The position numbers were made by a program, and so were the translations under genes. Below the pieces are notes generated by a model. That model did no database searches. It saw only the letters and a program-made list of their open reading frames with translations, and was not told the DNA's origin. A stretch of DNA of 64,000 bases from the NCBI RefSeq assembly GCF_013201935.1, contig NZ_CP053833.1, positions 62,001 to 126,000 on the forward strand, in the 5' to 3' direction. Position 1 is the stretch's first letter. The number at the start of each line of letters is the position of its first letter. Positions 1 through 9,620 of this stretch are shown one piece after another. This DNA is from Arcobacter cloacae (GTDB taxonomy: Bacteria > Campylobacterota > Campylobacteria > Campylobacterales > Arcobacteraceae).

Positions 1-2
1 CT

Positions 3-143
3 CAATTATTTCAGCCAATTAGACTTGCATTAACAGGTGGAACACAAGCTCCTTCTGTTTATGATATCATTGCAATCCTTGGTTTTAACGAGGTTTCAAC
101 AAGATTAAAAGAGGCTTTAAAAAGAAATTTTCAAAATACTTGA
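3..143 (+). CDS. gltX: Glutamyl-tRNA synthetase, C-terminal end (partial)
   Basis: Only the last 46 codons are present; the gene enters from the left edge and stops at TGA 141-143. The visible peptide contains QPIRLALTGG followed by APSVYDIIAILG, the pattern of the anticodon-binding C-terminal domain of glutamyl-tRNA synthetases, which end with a short helix rich in Lys/Arg as seen here. The enzyme charges tRNA-Glu in the cytoplasm. The stop codon overlaps a perfect 8-bp hairpin (141-160) without a T-run, so termination there is doubtful. The identity rests on a short tail, hence moderate confidence. Confidence 0.7.
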   Translation, partial: QLFQPIRLALTGGTQAPSVYDIIAILGFNEVSTRLKEALKRNFQNT

Positions 144-162
144 TTATTTGAAAATAATCAGG

Positions 163-168
163 CATAAT
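163..168 (+). promoter_or_regulatory. -10 box for the RRM protein gene
   Basis: CATAAT lies 29 bases upstream of the start codon, in an AT-rich stretch without a clear -35 box, as is usual in Campylobacterota. It is followed by a Shine-Dalgarno AAAGGAT at 183-189. Confidence 0.45.
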
Positions 169-196
169 GTCTATACTTTTATAAAGGATAGAATAG

Positions 197-463
197 ATGA
201 ACATTTACGTAGGTAATTTATCATACAGAATGAATGATAATGAGTTAGAAGGAATCTTCGCAAAATTTGGTGCAGTGAAAAGTGCAAAAGTAATCATGGA
301 TAAAGAAACAGGAAAATCTAAAGGATTTGGTTTCGTTGAAATGGCAGAAGCATCAGCTGGAGCTTCAGCAATCGAAGCTTTAAATGGTAACGATTGTGAA
401 GGTAGAACGTTAAGAGTTAACGAAGCTAAACCTAGAGAAGAAAGACCAAGAAGACAATTCTAA
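197..463 (+). CDS. RRM-domain RNA-binding protein
   Basis: This 88-aa cytoplasmic protein is a single RNA recognition motif. RNP2 (IYVGNLSY) is at residues 3-10 and RNP1 (KGFGFVEM) at about 42-49, both with the aromatic residues that stack on RNA bases. A short basic tail (PREERPRRQF) follows, as in the glycine-poor bacterial/cyanobacterial RBP family. The gene stands alone: it has its own -10 box and is followed by a strong hairpin terminator. Proteins of this kind are abundant in Campylobacterota, but their RNA targets are not known and nothing here defines them. Confidence 0.93.
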   Translation: MNIYVGNLSYRMNDNELEGIFAKFGAVKSAKVIMDKETGKSKGFGFVEMAEASAGASAIEALNGNDCEGRTLRVNEAKPREERPRRQF

Positions 464-473
464 TTTAAGTTTA

Positions 474-499
474 AGTAGTGTTTTTAACACTACTTTCTT
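474..499 (+). terminator. Rho-independent terminator after the RRM gene
   Basis: AGTAGTG and CACTACT form a perfect 7-bp stem around a T-rich loop, followed by TTTCTT. Confidence 0.8.
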
Positions 500-547
500 A
501 AAATGCATATTTTAACTTTTTTTAAGTTACCCAGAAAATCCCCGAAA

Positions 548-553
548 TATAAT
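548..553 (+). promoter_or_regulatory. -10 box of the two-component operon
   Basis: A perfect TATAAT lies 34 bases upstream of the response regulator start. A Shine-Dalgarno AAGGAAATTGA directly precedes that ATG. Confidence 0.55.
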
Positions 554-587
554 GAATAACTGCTCCTTAAAAGATTAAGGAAATTGA

Positions 588-1250
588 ATGAAGATTTTGC
601 TATTAGAAGATGATTTAATTTTGAATGAGATTATCGAAGAGCATTTAGTTTTACAAGATAATGATGTGATTTCCACATTTAGTGGGTATGAAGCTCAAAA
701 TTATCTATATTCTGAAACCTTTGATTTATTACTTTTAGATGTAAATGTTCCTGATATAAACGGATTTGAGTTATTAAAAGAGTTAAGAGCTCAAAATATA
801 AAAACACCAGCCATATTTATAACATCTTTAAATATGGCTGATGATATGCAAAAAGGTTTTGAAAGTGGTTGTGATGACTATATAAAAAAGCCTTTTGATT
901 TAAAAGAATTAGACTTACGAATAAACAATATTAAAAGATTTTTTAATATTTCTCCCCAAAACATAACAATTATTGATGAGAAAATATCTTTAGATAATGA
1001 AAACTTAACAATTATTACTGAAAATAAAAAGATTCAAATTACAAAAAAAGAGAGTGAAGTTTTATTATATTTAATAAAAAACTGTTCAAAAATAGTAAGT
1101 ATAGAAGAATTAACACTTAATCTTTGGGCATATGTAGATAGTCCTACTGCTTCGACCATAAGAACTTATATAAAAAATCTAAGAAAATTTATTGGTGAAG
1201 ATAAAATAAGTAATATAAGAGGAGTTGGTTATCGATTTAACAAGAAGTGA
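588..1250 (+). CDS. OmpR/PhoB-family response regulator
   Basis: The 220-aa protein has an N-terminal receiver domain (about 1-115) with the acidic pair D8/D9, phospho-acceptor D51 (LLLLDVNVP) and the conserved Lys in DYIKKPF. It ends with a winged-helix OmpR-type DNA-binding domain (about 130-220, ending IRGVGYRFN). It is a transcription regulator activated by the kinase encoded immediately downstream, whose start overlaps its 3' end by 26 bases. The stimulus is not evident. The neighbouring metal-efflux operon lies behind a convergent gene, so a Cus-type regulatory link is possible but unproven. Confidence 0.93.
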   Translation: MKILLLEDDLILNEIIEEHLVLQDNDVISTFSGYEAQNYLYSETFDLLLLDVNVPDINGFELLKELRAQNIKTPAIFITSLNMADDMQKGFESGCDDYIKKPFDLKELDLRINNIKRFFNISPQNITIIDEKISLDNENLTIITENKKIQITKKESEVLLYLIKNCSKIVSIEELTLNLWAYVDSPTASTIRTYIKNLRKFIGEDKISNIRGVGYRFNKK

Positions 1251-2382
1251 AAAAACTACATTTTTTAGGTTTTTATTTTTATATTTAGGTTCTTCATTGA
1301 TTTTAATGCTTTTTGTTGCATTTTTTTATTATCAAAATGAAAAAACACTCTATATTGATTTGGTTAAATCAAATATGCAAAATATAATTTCTAAAGCTTC
1401 AAATGAAGTTATTGTTTCACATATGATGCAACAAAAATTTGATAAAGAGAAATATTTAAATTCAAATGAATATAAAATATCTTTTTATGATGAAAATAAA
1501 AATTTTCTTTTTGGAAGTCTAAAAGAAAATATTGATTTCTCTTCTAAATTCATTTTTAATGATAACTATCTACTTTTAGTAGATAATTCAACTGTTGGGC
1601 ATTTAGGAGTTGAATATATAGTTTTAAAAGATTCTAGTTTAATGAAAAAAATTGAAGAGTTAAAATTCTCAATTATTACAATATTTTTATTCTCTTATTT
1701 ATTTATCTCTATTGTAGGAATTTATTTGGCAAAACTTTTTTTAAAGCCAATAAAAGAAGAAAGAATCAAACTAAACAACTTTATAAAAGATACTACCCAT
1801 GAATTAAATACACCTATAAGTGCAATTATTATGTCAACTCAAAATGAAAAATTGAGTGCTAAACAAATAGAAAGAATAAGATTAAGTGCAAATAGAATAT
1901 CAGAAATTTATAAAGATTTGACATTTATATTTTTAGAAAATAAACAAAAATCAACACTTTTAGAAGAATTAGATTTATCAATTATAATTAAAGAACAAAT
2001 TGATAGTTTTGAACCTTTATATTTGAAAAAAAAATTAGAAGTTGCTTATGAGCTTGAACCTACTATTTTTAAAATAAATAAGGATGATTTTATAAGACTA
2101 TTCAATAATCTTTTTTCAAATGCAATAAAATACAATAAAATGAATGGAAAAATAGAGATAGTTCTAAAAAATAGAGTTCTAATTGTAAAAGACTCAGGAA
2201 TTGGTATAAATAAAGAGAAATTGAAAGATATATATAAACGCTATTATCGTGCCACAAACCAAAGTGGTGGCTTTGGTTTGGGTTTAAATATCGTAAATAT
2301 GATTTGTAAAACTTATGATGTAAAAATTGAAGTTGATTCTTTAGAAAATAAAGGAACAACTTTTACTTTAAAGTTTAAATAG
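1225..2382 (+). CDS. Sensor histidine kinase
   Basis: The 385-aa membrane kinase starts at TTG 1225, the only initiation-like codon in an open stretch that begins at 1219, inside the end of the response regulator gene. The Shine-Dalgarno (AGAGGAG) abuts the codon, so the exact start is uncertain. Two membrane segments (about 14-34 and 148-170) bracket a small periplasmic sensor region. The HisKA box (TTHELNTPISA) has its phospho-acceptor at H192. The HATPase domain shows the N box (NNLFSNAIKYN), DSGIGI and GFGLGLNIV. It forms a two-component pair with the preceding regulator. Confidence 0.9.
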   Translation: MVIDLTRSEKTTFFRFLFLYLGSSLILMLFVAFFYYQNEKTLYIDLVKSNMQNIISKASNEVIVSHMMQQKFDKEKYLNSNEYKISFYDENKNFLFGSLKENIDFSSKFIFNDNYLLLVDNSTVGHLGVEYIVLKDSSLMKKIEELKFSIITIFLFSYLFISIVGIYLAKLFLKPIKEERIKLNNFIKDTTHELNTPISAIIMSTQNEKLSAKQIERIRLSANRISEIYKDLTFIFLENKQKSTLLEELDLSIIIKEQIDSFEPLYLKKKLEVAYELEPTIFKINKDDFIRLFNNLFSNAIKYNKMNGKIEIVLKNRVLIVKDSGIGINKEKLKDIYKRYYRATNQSGGFGLGLNIVNMICKTYDVKIEVDSLENKGTTFTLKFK

Positions 2383-3763
2383 CATAAAAATCATCTTCTG
2401 CTATAACTACATTCTTACCACTATTTTTTGCTCTATATAAAATAGTATCAACTCTTTTAAATAAAGACTCTTTATCATCATCGCTATTACAAGTGGCCAC
2501 TCCAAAGCTACAAGTAACTTTCCCTTCAATATTGTCAAATTTGTGTTCACAAATAATTTTTTTAATATTATTTGCCACAAATTTTGCCCTTTCTAAATCA
2601 GTGCCAGGAAGTAGTATAACAAACTCTTCTCCTCCCCATCTTGATAAGGTATCAGTGCTTCTAATATTTTCAGAAATTAGCTTTGTTATTAAACGAAGAA
2701 TATTGTCTCCAATGTGGTGACCAAAATTATCATTTATATTTTTAAAATCATCAATATCAAGAAGTATGATACTTAAACTTGTTCTTTGCATTTTTGCTTT
2801 TTGCAACTCTAAATCAAAAAACTCTTCAAATTTCATTCTATTAAAAACACCTGTTAATACATCAATTGATGCTTGTTGTTCCAAAGTTTGAGTAATTGAG
2901 TAAAGTTCATCAACTTTATGTTTCATAGCTTTATTTAATGTGCTAAGTTGTTCTTTTGCTTGTTCAAATTCTGTTACATCATTTCTAATTGCTATAAACT
3001 CTGTAATATCACCATCAATATCTAAAATAGGAATGATAGTAGAATAAACTACATAAGTTCTACCATCTTTTCTAAGGTTTGTAATTAAACCACTCCAAGG
3101 ATTTTTATTTTTTATGGTACTCCAAAGTTCTTGAAAAACATTGCTAGACATCATAGGATGTCTTACAATATTGTGAGGCTTTCCAATTAGTTCATCTCTT
3201 CTATAACCTGATACTTCACAAAATTTATCATTTACATAAGTTATTATCCCTTTTGGATTTGTCTTTGAAACGATATTACTTAAATCAACGGCTTTTTTGT
3301 ATTGATTAAGTAGATTTGTATTGTCATCTTTTGGGAGAGATTTAAACTCATTTATTTGTTCATAAGCAATATATAACTCTTTTATAATGTTTAAAAAATT
3401 CTTTTCAATATCATTTAGTAATGCAAATGATAAAATCCCCTCTTTTTGGAAAAAAGAGTTTATAGAGTTTTTTAATGATGTAAAGAGTGTAAAAAAATCA
3501 TTTGTACTAAAAGAGGCCTTTGTTAAGATTTGTAAAAACTTATCTTTTATTGGACAATTAGAAAGGTCAATCTCCCATTGCATAGAAGCAATAATACAAT
3601 CAAAAAATTCATAAAATATTTTTTTTTGTTCTGTATTTAGAATTAATTGATGAGTTAAAAAGATATTTTGTGTATCTTGAGTTTCTATCCAACGATCAAC
3701 TATTGTATTTCTATTTACCTTTAATAAATAAGAAAATTCTTTTAACTGAATAAGCTTTTCCAT
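2375..3763 (-). CDS. PAS-GGDEF diguanylate cyclase
   Basis: This 462-aa soluble protein has three parts. An N-terminal helical region of about 150 aa resembles globin/RsbR-like sensor folds. A PAS domain (about 165-275) with NIVRHPMM and an NPWSGLITNLRKDG segment resembles the FAD-binding PAS of Aer. The C-terminal GGDEF domain (about 300-455) carries the intact active site RWGGEEF. An RSTD inhibitory (I-site) motif sits five residues before it, so product inhibition by c-di-GMP is expected. It makes c-di-GMP from two GTP. Its 3' end overlaps the convergent histidine kinase gene by 8 bases. Confidence 0.92.
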   Translation of the reverse strand: MEKLIQLKEFSYLLKVNRNTIVDRWIETQDTQNIFLTHQLILNTEQKKIFYEFFDCIIASMQWEIDLSNCPIKDKFLQILTKASFSTNDFFTLFTSLKNSINSFFQKEGILSFALLNDIEKNFLNIIKELYIAYEQINEFKSLPKDDNTNLLNQYKKAVDLSNIVSKTNPKGIITYVNDKFCEVSGYRRDELIGKPHNIVRHPMMSSNVFQELWSTIKNKNPWSGLITNLRKDGRTYVVYSTIIPILDIDGDITEFIAIRNDVTEFEQAKEQLSTLNKAMKHKVDELYSITQTLEQQASIDVLTGVFNRMKFEEFFDLELQKAKMQRTSLSIILLDIDDFKNINDNFGHHIGDNILRLITKLISENIRSTDTLSRWGGEEFVILLPGTDLERAKFVANNIKKIICEHKFDNIEGKVTCSFGVATCNSDDDKESLFKRVDTILYRAKNSGKNVVIAEDDFYAI

Positions 3764-3893
3764 TTTAAACCTTTTAAATTATGAACATAAATTATACAGC
3801 ATTTCTGATTATTCAGATGTTAAATTTATCATTACATACATACTCCACACAAAAGAAATAAAATACAAATAATTTTATTACTTAGGAGTAAAG

Positions 3894-4277
3894 ATGAAAA
3901 GTTTATTGAAAATAATGATGGTTTTAGTTATAGCTGTATCTTTTTTAAAAGCAGAGCCAATAAAACAATCAGGGGAAAAAGATGGTTATGATGTTATTTT
4001 AACAACAAAAAAATCTTTAGTTGTAGGAGATAATGAATTTTTTGTAGAGTTACAAAAAGATGAAAAAGCAGTTACAACAGCAAAAGTAAAAGCAAAGTTC
4101 TTTATGCCAGAAATGCCAGGAATGCCTTATATGGAATATGAAGATAATGCAGTTTTAGAAAATGGAATTTATAAAATGAAAATAAATTTTTCTATGGGTG
4201 GAACTTGGCAATATCATATAAAGTTTAAAACAGATGATGGAATAGTTCATACTATTAGAGGAAGCGTGAATTTATAA
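3894..4277 (+). CDS. YtkA/FixH-like periplasmic protein
   Basis: A 127-aa protein with a signal peptide (about 1-20, cleaved near KAEP) and one beta-sandwich domain carrying the YtkA-like pattern KAKFFMPEMPGMPYMEYE. The five closely spaced methionines of that pattern could bind Cu(I) or Ag(I). It opens an operon with the CusCBA-type efflux genes (1-base overlap with the next ATG), which fits a periplasmic metal-handling role analogous to CusF, although the fold is different. The Shine-Dalgarno TAGGAG lies 5 bases before the ATG. Confidence 0.75.
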   Translation: MKSLLKIMMVLVIAVSFLKAEPIKQSGEKDGYDVILTTKKSLVVGDNEFFVELQKDEKAVTTAKVKAKFFMPEMPGMPYMEYEDNAVLENGIYKMKINFSMGGTWQYHIKFKTDDGIVHTIRGSVNL

Positions 4278-5464
4278 TGATAAAAATATTACTAAGTTCA
4301 TTTCTTGCAAGTTCACTATTAAGTGCTATAACAATAGATGAATTAGTAAGCAAAAGTATTGAAAAAAATATTGATTTAAAAGGTTTTGAAAAGTCTATAC
4401 AAGTTGCAAATGAACAGATTAAAGTTTCAAAAAATTGGAAAAATCCAATGCTTGCTTTTAAAACAAATGAAATAATGTTTGATAAACCTTTATCAAATCA
4501 AAAAGAGTATGGAATCGAACTCTCGCAGGTTATTCCTGTTGGGAGTAAACTTGATATTGAAGAGAGTATTGCAAAAAAAGATAAAAATATTCAGATATTT
4601 TCTCTTGAAGACAAAAAATTAGAGTTAGAAGCAAAAATATATGAATATAGTTATACTATTTTAATCTTGGAAAAAAGATATGAGATATTAGAGTTTTATC
4701 AAAAAAATTTAGATAAATTGGAAGATTTATATAACTCTTTGTATAAATATCAAAAAGCTTCATTAAATGAGATTTTAAATACACAAATTTCAAAATTGGA
4801 CTTAAAAATAGAACTTGAAAATCTTAAAACTTCAATAGATAATGCATATTTAAATTTAGAACAAATAAGTTATGAAAAAATTGAGAATATAAGTGAAAAA
4901 TTAAGTTTAAAAGCTATTTCAAAGGAATTTATAGAAAGTGATTTATTAACTCATCCAAAAGTAAAAGCCTTAGAAGAGAATAGTTTAAAATATAAAGAAA
5001 TTGCAAAACTTGAAGAAGCTAATAAATTCTCTGAAGTAACTTTAAGTGTTGAATATATGCAAAATAAAGAGCAAGATTTTGCAAATATAAGTGTTGCAAT
5101 TCCACTACCTATTTATAAAACAGAAAATTTAAATAAAGTAAAAGCAAACCTAAATTCGAATGAAACAAATGATAGATTACAAAGTCTTTTGCATAATCTT
5201 AGATTACAGAATAAAATATATTTAAACAGTTTAAATCAAAGTGCGAAAAATTATGAATTGATTCAAAAAGAGATTATCCCTTTAAAAGAGAAAATTCAAA
5301 AGAATTTAGAAAATTATAATAGTTTTGATTTGATAAAACCACAAGATAGTCTAACAAATTTGAATGAATTACTTAATTATGAGATAAAAGCTTTAGAAGA
5401 GGCTTTGAAATATTATGAAGCATATTCACAACTAATCTATTTTTCAAATAAGGGAATAAAATGA
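4277..5464 (+). CDS. CusC/TolC-type outer-membrane efflux protein
   Basis: A 395-aa protein with an N-terminal signal peptide followed by long heptad-rich helices (about 25-200 and 220-390), the duplicated TolC-like architecture that builds the outer-membrane channel and periplasmic tunnel. The phrase EYGIELSQVIPVGSK is typical of the first barrel strands in heavy-metal efflux members. At 395 aa it is slightly shorter than E. coli CusC. It is translationally coupled on both sides (ATG overlaps) with the YtkA-like gene and the membrane-fusion gene. Confidence 0.87.
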   Translation: MIKILLSSFLASSLLSAITIDELVSKSIEKNIDLKGFEKSIQVANEQIKVSKNWKNPMLAFKTNEIMFDKPLSNQKEYGIELSQVIPVGSKLDIEESIAKKDKNIQIFSLEDKKLELEAKIYEYSYTILILEKRYEILEFYQKNLDKLEDLYNSLYKYQKASLNEILNTQISKLDLKIELENLKTSIDNAYLNLEQISYEKIENISEKLSLKAISKEFIESDLLTHPKVKALEENSLKYKEIAKLEEANKFSEVTLSVEYMQNKEQDFANISVAIPLPIYKTENLNKVKANLNSNETNDRLQSLLHNLRLQNKIYLNSLNQSAKNYELIQKEIIPLKEKIQKNLENYNSFDLIKPQDSLTNLNELLNYEIKALEEALKYYEAYSQLIYFSNKGIK

Positions 5465-6465
5465 TAAAAATAATAGCAATATGTGCCCTACTTTTTACTA
5501 CATTTTTAAATGCAAATGTTTTAGATGCTAAACAGTTGTTTAATAAAAAAGTAGTAAAAGTTAAAAAAGAGGATTTTTCTATAAATAAAAGTTTTTATGG
5601 AATTACAAAAATAGATGAATCCTCATTAGTTGATATTGTAAGTAGATTTGATGGATATATTACAAATTTATATGCAAATAAAAGCTATATGAGTATCAAA
5701 AAAAATCAACCTTTATACTCTATTTATTCAGAAGATATTATGTCTATTCAAAATGAGTTGCAAGTTGCAAAAGATTTTAATAAAAATATATATAACTCTA
5801 CTTTGTTAAGATTAGAAAATCTTGATATTTCAAAACAGAATCAGCAAAAAATAAAAGAAGGAAAATTAGATTCAAAAGGTTTAGTGGTTACCTCAAGCGT
5901 TGATGGTATCTTGGTTGCAAAAAATATAAATAATAAAAGTTTTGTTCAAAAAGGAGCAAATTTATTACAACTAGCAGATTTACAGACTATTTGGTTTGTT
6001 GCATCTATTTATCAAGATGATTTAGCTTTTGTAAGAAATAATAGTAGTGCAAATATAACTATAGATGGAATAGATAAAGAGATAAAAACAAAAGTTGATT
6101 TTATTTACCCTATTTTTGATGAAAATAGTAAAACGGTTGATGTAAGATTCATACTAGATAATAAAGAGCTAAATTTACTTCCTAGTATGTTTGGAAAAGT
6201 TGATATTGAAGTAAATAAAAGTTCAAAACTAACTCTTCCAAAAACAGCTGTTTTAAAAAAAGCACAGGATTATTTTGTATTTAAACAAATAAATGCACAA
6301 GAGTTTGAACCAATTAAGATAAAAGCAAATAGAATCTCTTCAAATAAATATGAAATATTAGAAGGTTTACAAGAAAACGATGAAGTTATAAATAATGCCC
6401 TATTCTTACTTGATTCAGATGCTGTGACAAATGCTTTATATGAAACTGATAATGAAGATTGGTAA
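5461..6465 (+). CDS. CusB-type membrane fusion protein of a heavy-metal RND pump
   Basis: A 334-aa periplasmic adaptor with a signal peptide (about 1-18), a lipoyl/barrel-sandwich hybrid domain split by an alpha hairpin (about 50-150, SRFDGYITNLYANKSY ... SSVDGILVAKNI), a beta-barrel domain (VASIYQDDLAFV ... FDENSKTVDVRF) and a C-terminal membrane-proximal domain. It links the inner-membrane pump to the outer-membrane channel. It lacks the N-terminal metal-binding region and the fused CusF-like tail of some relatives. It overlaps the upstream gene by 4 bases (ATGA). Confidence 0.87.
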   Translation: MIKIIAICALLFTTFLNANVLDAKQLFNKKVVKVKKEDFSINKSFYGITKIDESSLVDIVSRFDGYITNLYANKSYMSIKKNQPLYSIYSEDIMSIQNELQVAKDFNKNIYNSTLLRLENLDISKQNQQKIKEGKLDSKGLVVTSSVDGILVAKNINNKSFVQKGANLLQLADLQTIWFVASIYQDDLAFVRNNSSANITIDGIDKEIKTKVDFIYPIFDENSKTVDVRFILDNKELNLLPSMFGKVDIEVNKSSKLTLPKTAVLKKAQDYFVFKQINAQEFEPIKIKANRISSNKYEILEGLQENDEVINNALFLLDSDAVTNALYETDNEDW

Positions 6466-6470
6466 ATAAA

Positions 6471-9400
6471 ATGGTTGAAAATATAATCTCATATAGTATA
6501 AAAAACAGATTTTTAATACTATTTTTTACATTTATTTTAACTATTGGTTCTTTTTGGGCTGTAAAAAATACCAATCTTGATGCAATTCCAGATTTATCAC
6601 CTGTTCAGGTAATTGTTCAAGTTGAGTGGAATGGACAAAGTCCAAAAACAATTGAAGAACAAATATCTTATCCTTTGATTTCAAGTTTGATGAGTTTACC
6701 AAATATTGATACAGTAAGAGCAATGAGCTCTTTTTCAAATGCAATGATATATATCATTTTTAAAGATGGCACAGATATTTATGATTCAAGAAGTAGAATA
6801 TTAGAACAATTATCAACCTTACAAGGAACTTTTCCACAAGGTTCAACAGTAAAATTAGGACCTGATGCTACAGGTGTTGGTTGGGCTTATCAATATGCTT
6901 TAAAATCAAATAATAAAAGTTTAGAAGAGTTACGAACTCTACAAGATTATTATTATAAATTTGCACTATTAGGTGTTGATGGTGTAAGTGAAATAGCAAC
7001 AGTTGGTGGATATATAAAAAATTATGAAATAACTTTAAATCAAGATAAGTTAGTTCAATATAATTTAGATATACAAAATATTAAAAATAGTATCCAATCA
7101 AACAATAAAGACATTGGTGGAGGAGTAATTTTAGAAAATGGTTTTGAGCATATAATTACAGCTCGTGGTTACCTAAAATCTGTTTATGATATAGAAAATA
7201 TTACTATTCAAACTTCTAATAATATTCCTTTAAAATTAAAAGATATAGCAACTGTAAATGTAACTTCAACTCCAAGAAGAGGAATGGCTGATTTAAATGG
7301 AGAAGGTGAAACAGTTGGAGGAATTGTAATTGTAAGATATGGAGAAAACCCATATTCTGTAATACAAGCTGTAAAAGAGAAACTAAAAACATTAAATGTT
7401 CCTGATGTTGAAGTTGTAGAGGTTTATGATAGAACTTCACTAATTGATAAAGCAATAGATACTTTAAAAAATACACTTATTGAAGAATCAATTATAGTTA
7501 TGATTGTTGCAGGATTGTTTTTATTTCATTTTAGAAGTGCTTTAATTATCATAATTACTCTTCCACTTACTGTACTTATAAGTTTTTTATTGATGAAGTT
7601 TTTAGATATAGGCTCAAATATTATGAGTTTAGGAGGAATAGCAATTGCAATTGGTGCAATGGTTGATGCAACTATTGTAATGGTTGAAAATGCTCATAAA
7701 AATCTTCAAGGAAAAGATAATCTTACAAATCAAGAAAGAGTTGATATTATTATAAAATCTTCAAAACAAGTTGGAAGACCTATCTTTTTTGCTTTGATTT
7801 TAGTAGTAGTCTCTTTTTTCCCAATATTTGCTTTGAGTGGACAAGAGGGAAGATTATTTACTCCTTTAGCATTTACTAAAACTTTTGCTATGTTAGTTGG
7901 AGCAATATTATCTATAACTGTTGTTCCAATTTTAATGATATTTTTAATAAAAGGTAAAATTCTAAGTGAAGAAAAAAACTTTATAAATAGATTTTTTATA
8001 AATATTTATTCACCTTTTTTAAGATTAGCTTTAAAGTTAAAGTATTTAGTAATAACTATTTTTTTAGGAACTCTTATTTTTGCTTATTTTGTATATGAGA
8101 AACAAAAGTGGGAATTTATGCCAATGATGAATGAGCAAACTTTTATGTATATGCCAGTAACTCCTTATGGAATAGGAATAGATTTAGCAAAAGAGTTAGC
8201 ACAAAAAACAAATCAAGTCATAAAATCTTTTCCTGAAGTTGAAAATTCTTTTGCAAAAGTTGGACGAGCTGATAGTGCAACTGATCCAGCTCCACTTGCT
8301 ATGATTGAAACAATAATCACTTTTAAACCACAAGAGCATTGGAGAGAAGGAATGACACATAAGAAATTGATGGAAGAGATGGATAAAAAACTTCAAGTTC
8401 AAGGACTTATAAATTCATGGACTTATCCAATTAGAGGAAGAATTGATATGCTTTTAACAGGTATTAGAACTCCTCTTGGAATAAAACTTTATGGAAATGA
8501 TAATAAAACCCTTGAAGATGTCTCTATTAAAATAGAGCAAATTTTGAAAAAATATGAAGGAACTTTATCTGTATCAGCAGATAAGGCAAACTCTGGTTAC
8601 TACTTGAATATAAAAATAGATGAAGAGATGATCTCAAGATATAACATTACAAAAGATGATGTATTACAAACAATCTCTTTAGGAGTAGAAGGGACACAAA
8701 TCTCTACGTTTTTGGATAAATTAGAGAGATATCCAATAACATTAAGATATGAATCAAACCAAAGAGAAGATATAACAACATTAGAAAATCTTCTTATAAA
8801 AACTAATTTAGGTTTTAAACCTCTTAGACTTTTTGCAAATTTAGAGTATGAAGAACAAGCTTCTGTTATAAAATCAGAAAAAGGGCTAAATGTAAATTTT
8901 GTTTACATAACACCAAAAGAAGGTTTTTCAACTAAACAATATAAAGATGAAACAAATGAATTATTAAAAGAGTTAGAGTTACCATCTGGTTACTATTTTG
9001 AGTGGGCAGGACAGAGTGTGTATTTAGAATCTGCTATGGCAAAGATGGTATATATTATTCCTATTACATTTATGATTATATTTATATTGATTTATTTAGC
9101 TCTTAAAGATATGACATATACTTTAATCATATTTTTTACTCTTCCTTTTGCAATAACAGGAGGAATATTTTATATAGAATATTTGGATTTTAATTTTTCT
9201 ATAGCTGTTATAGTTGGATTTTTAGCCCTTTTAGGAGTTGCTGCTGAAACTTCTATTGTTATGTTAATTTATTTAAATGAAGCAATACAAGAGTTAAGGC
9301 AAAAAAATCAAGAGTATTCTAAAGAGATGTTTATTGAGGCTATTTATAAAGGTGCTGTTTTGAGATTAAGACCAAAACTAATGACACTCTTTACTTTACT

Positions 9401-9596
9401 TGGTGGATTAATGCCTATTATGTATATAGATGGTGTTGGAAGTGAAGTGATGCAACGAATAGCAGCTCCGATGATTGGAGGAATGGTTAGTTCAACATTT
9501 TTGACTCTGATTGTAATACCTGTTATTTTTTATATTGTAATGTTTAAAAGAAATAATCTTTCTAAACATTTACTAAACAATAAAGATATAAAATAA
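6471..9596 (+). CDS. cusA: CusA/SilA-type heavy-metal RND efflux pump
   Basis: A 1041-aa inner-membrane transporter of the HME-RND family. It has the N-terminal TM1, two large periplasmic loops and twelve membrane segments. TM4 contains GGIAIAIGAMVDATIVMVENAHK, with the acidic proton-relay residue. The periplasmic sequence with WTYPIRGRIDM and LTGIRTPLGIKLYG is typical of Cu/Ag exporters. A TTG at 6459 gives a slightly longer frame, but ATG 6471 is preferred because it begins the usual MVENIISYSIKNR. It is the energised component working with the two preceding gene products. Substrate Cu(I)/Ag(I) is inferred from the family. Confidence 0.92.
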   Translation: MVENIISYSIKNRFLILFFTFILTIGSFWAVKNTNLDAIPDLSPVQVIVQVEWNGQSPKTIEEQISYPLISSLMSLPNIDTVRAMSSFSNAMIYIIFKDGTDIYDSRSRILEQLSTLQGTFPQGSTVKLGPDATGVGWAYQYALKSNNKSLEELRTLQDYYYKFALLGVDGVSEIATVGGYIKNYEITLNQDKLVQYNLDIQNIKNSIQSNNKDIGGGVILENGFEHIITARGYLKSVYDIENITIQTSNNIPLKLKDIATVNVTSTPRRGMADLNGEGETVGGIVIVRYGENPYSVIQAVKEKLKTLNVPDVEVVEVYDRTSLIDKAIDTLKNTLIEESIIVMIVAGLFLFHFRSALIIIITLPLTVLISFLLMKFLDIGSNIMSLGGIAIAIGAMVDATIVMVENAHKNLQGKDNLTNQERVDIIIKSSKQVGRPIFFALILVVVSFFPIFALSGQEGRLFTPLAFTKTFAMLVGAILSITVVPILMIFLIKGKILSEEKNFINRFFINIYSPFLRLALKLKYLVITIFLGTLIFAYFVYEKQKWEFMPMMNEQTFMYMPVTPYGIGIDLAKELAQKTNQVIKSFPEVENSFAKVGRADSATDPAPLAMIETIITFKPQEHWREGMTHKKLMEEMDKKLQVQGLINSWTYPIRGRIDMLLTGIRTPLGIKLYGNDNKTLEDVSIKIEQILKKYEGTLSVSADKANSGYYLNIKIDEEMISRYNITKDDVLQTISLGVEGTQISTFLDKLERYPITLRYESNQREDITTLENLLIKTNLGFKPLRLFANLEYEEQASVIKSEKGLNVNFVYITPKEGFSTKQYKDETNELLKELELPSGYYFEWAGQSVYLESAMAKMVYIIPITFMIIFILIYLALKDMTYTLIIFFTLPFAITGGIFYIEYLDFNFSIAVIVGFLALLGVAAETSIVMLIYLNEAIQELRQKNQEYSKEMFIEAIYKGAVLRLRPKLMTLFTLLGGLMPIMYIDGVGSEVMQRIAAPMIGGMVSSTFLTLIVIPVIFYIVMFKRNNLSKHLLNNKDIK

Positions 9597-9620
9597 ATGA
9601 ATTTAATAAAAGGAGTGAAA

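Noticed and set aside
141-160. Terminator after gltX
   Set aside because: The 8-bp hairpin is perfect, but no T-run follows, so termination is not supported.
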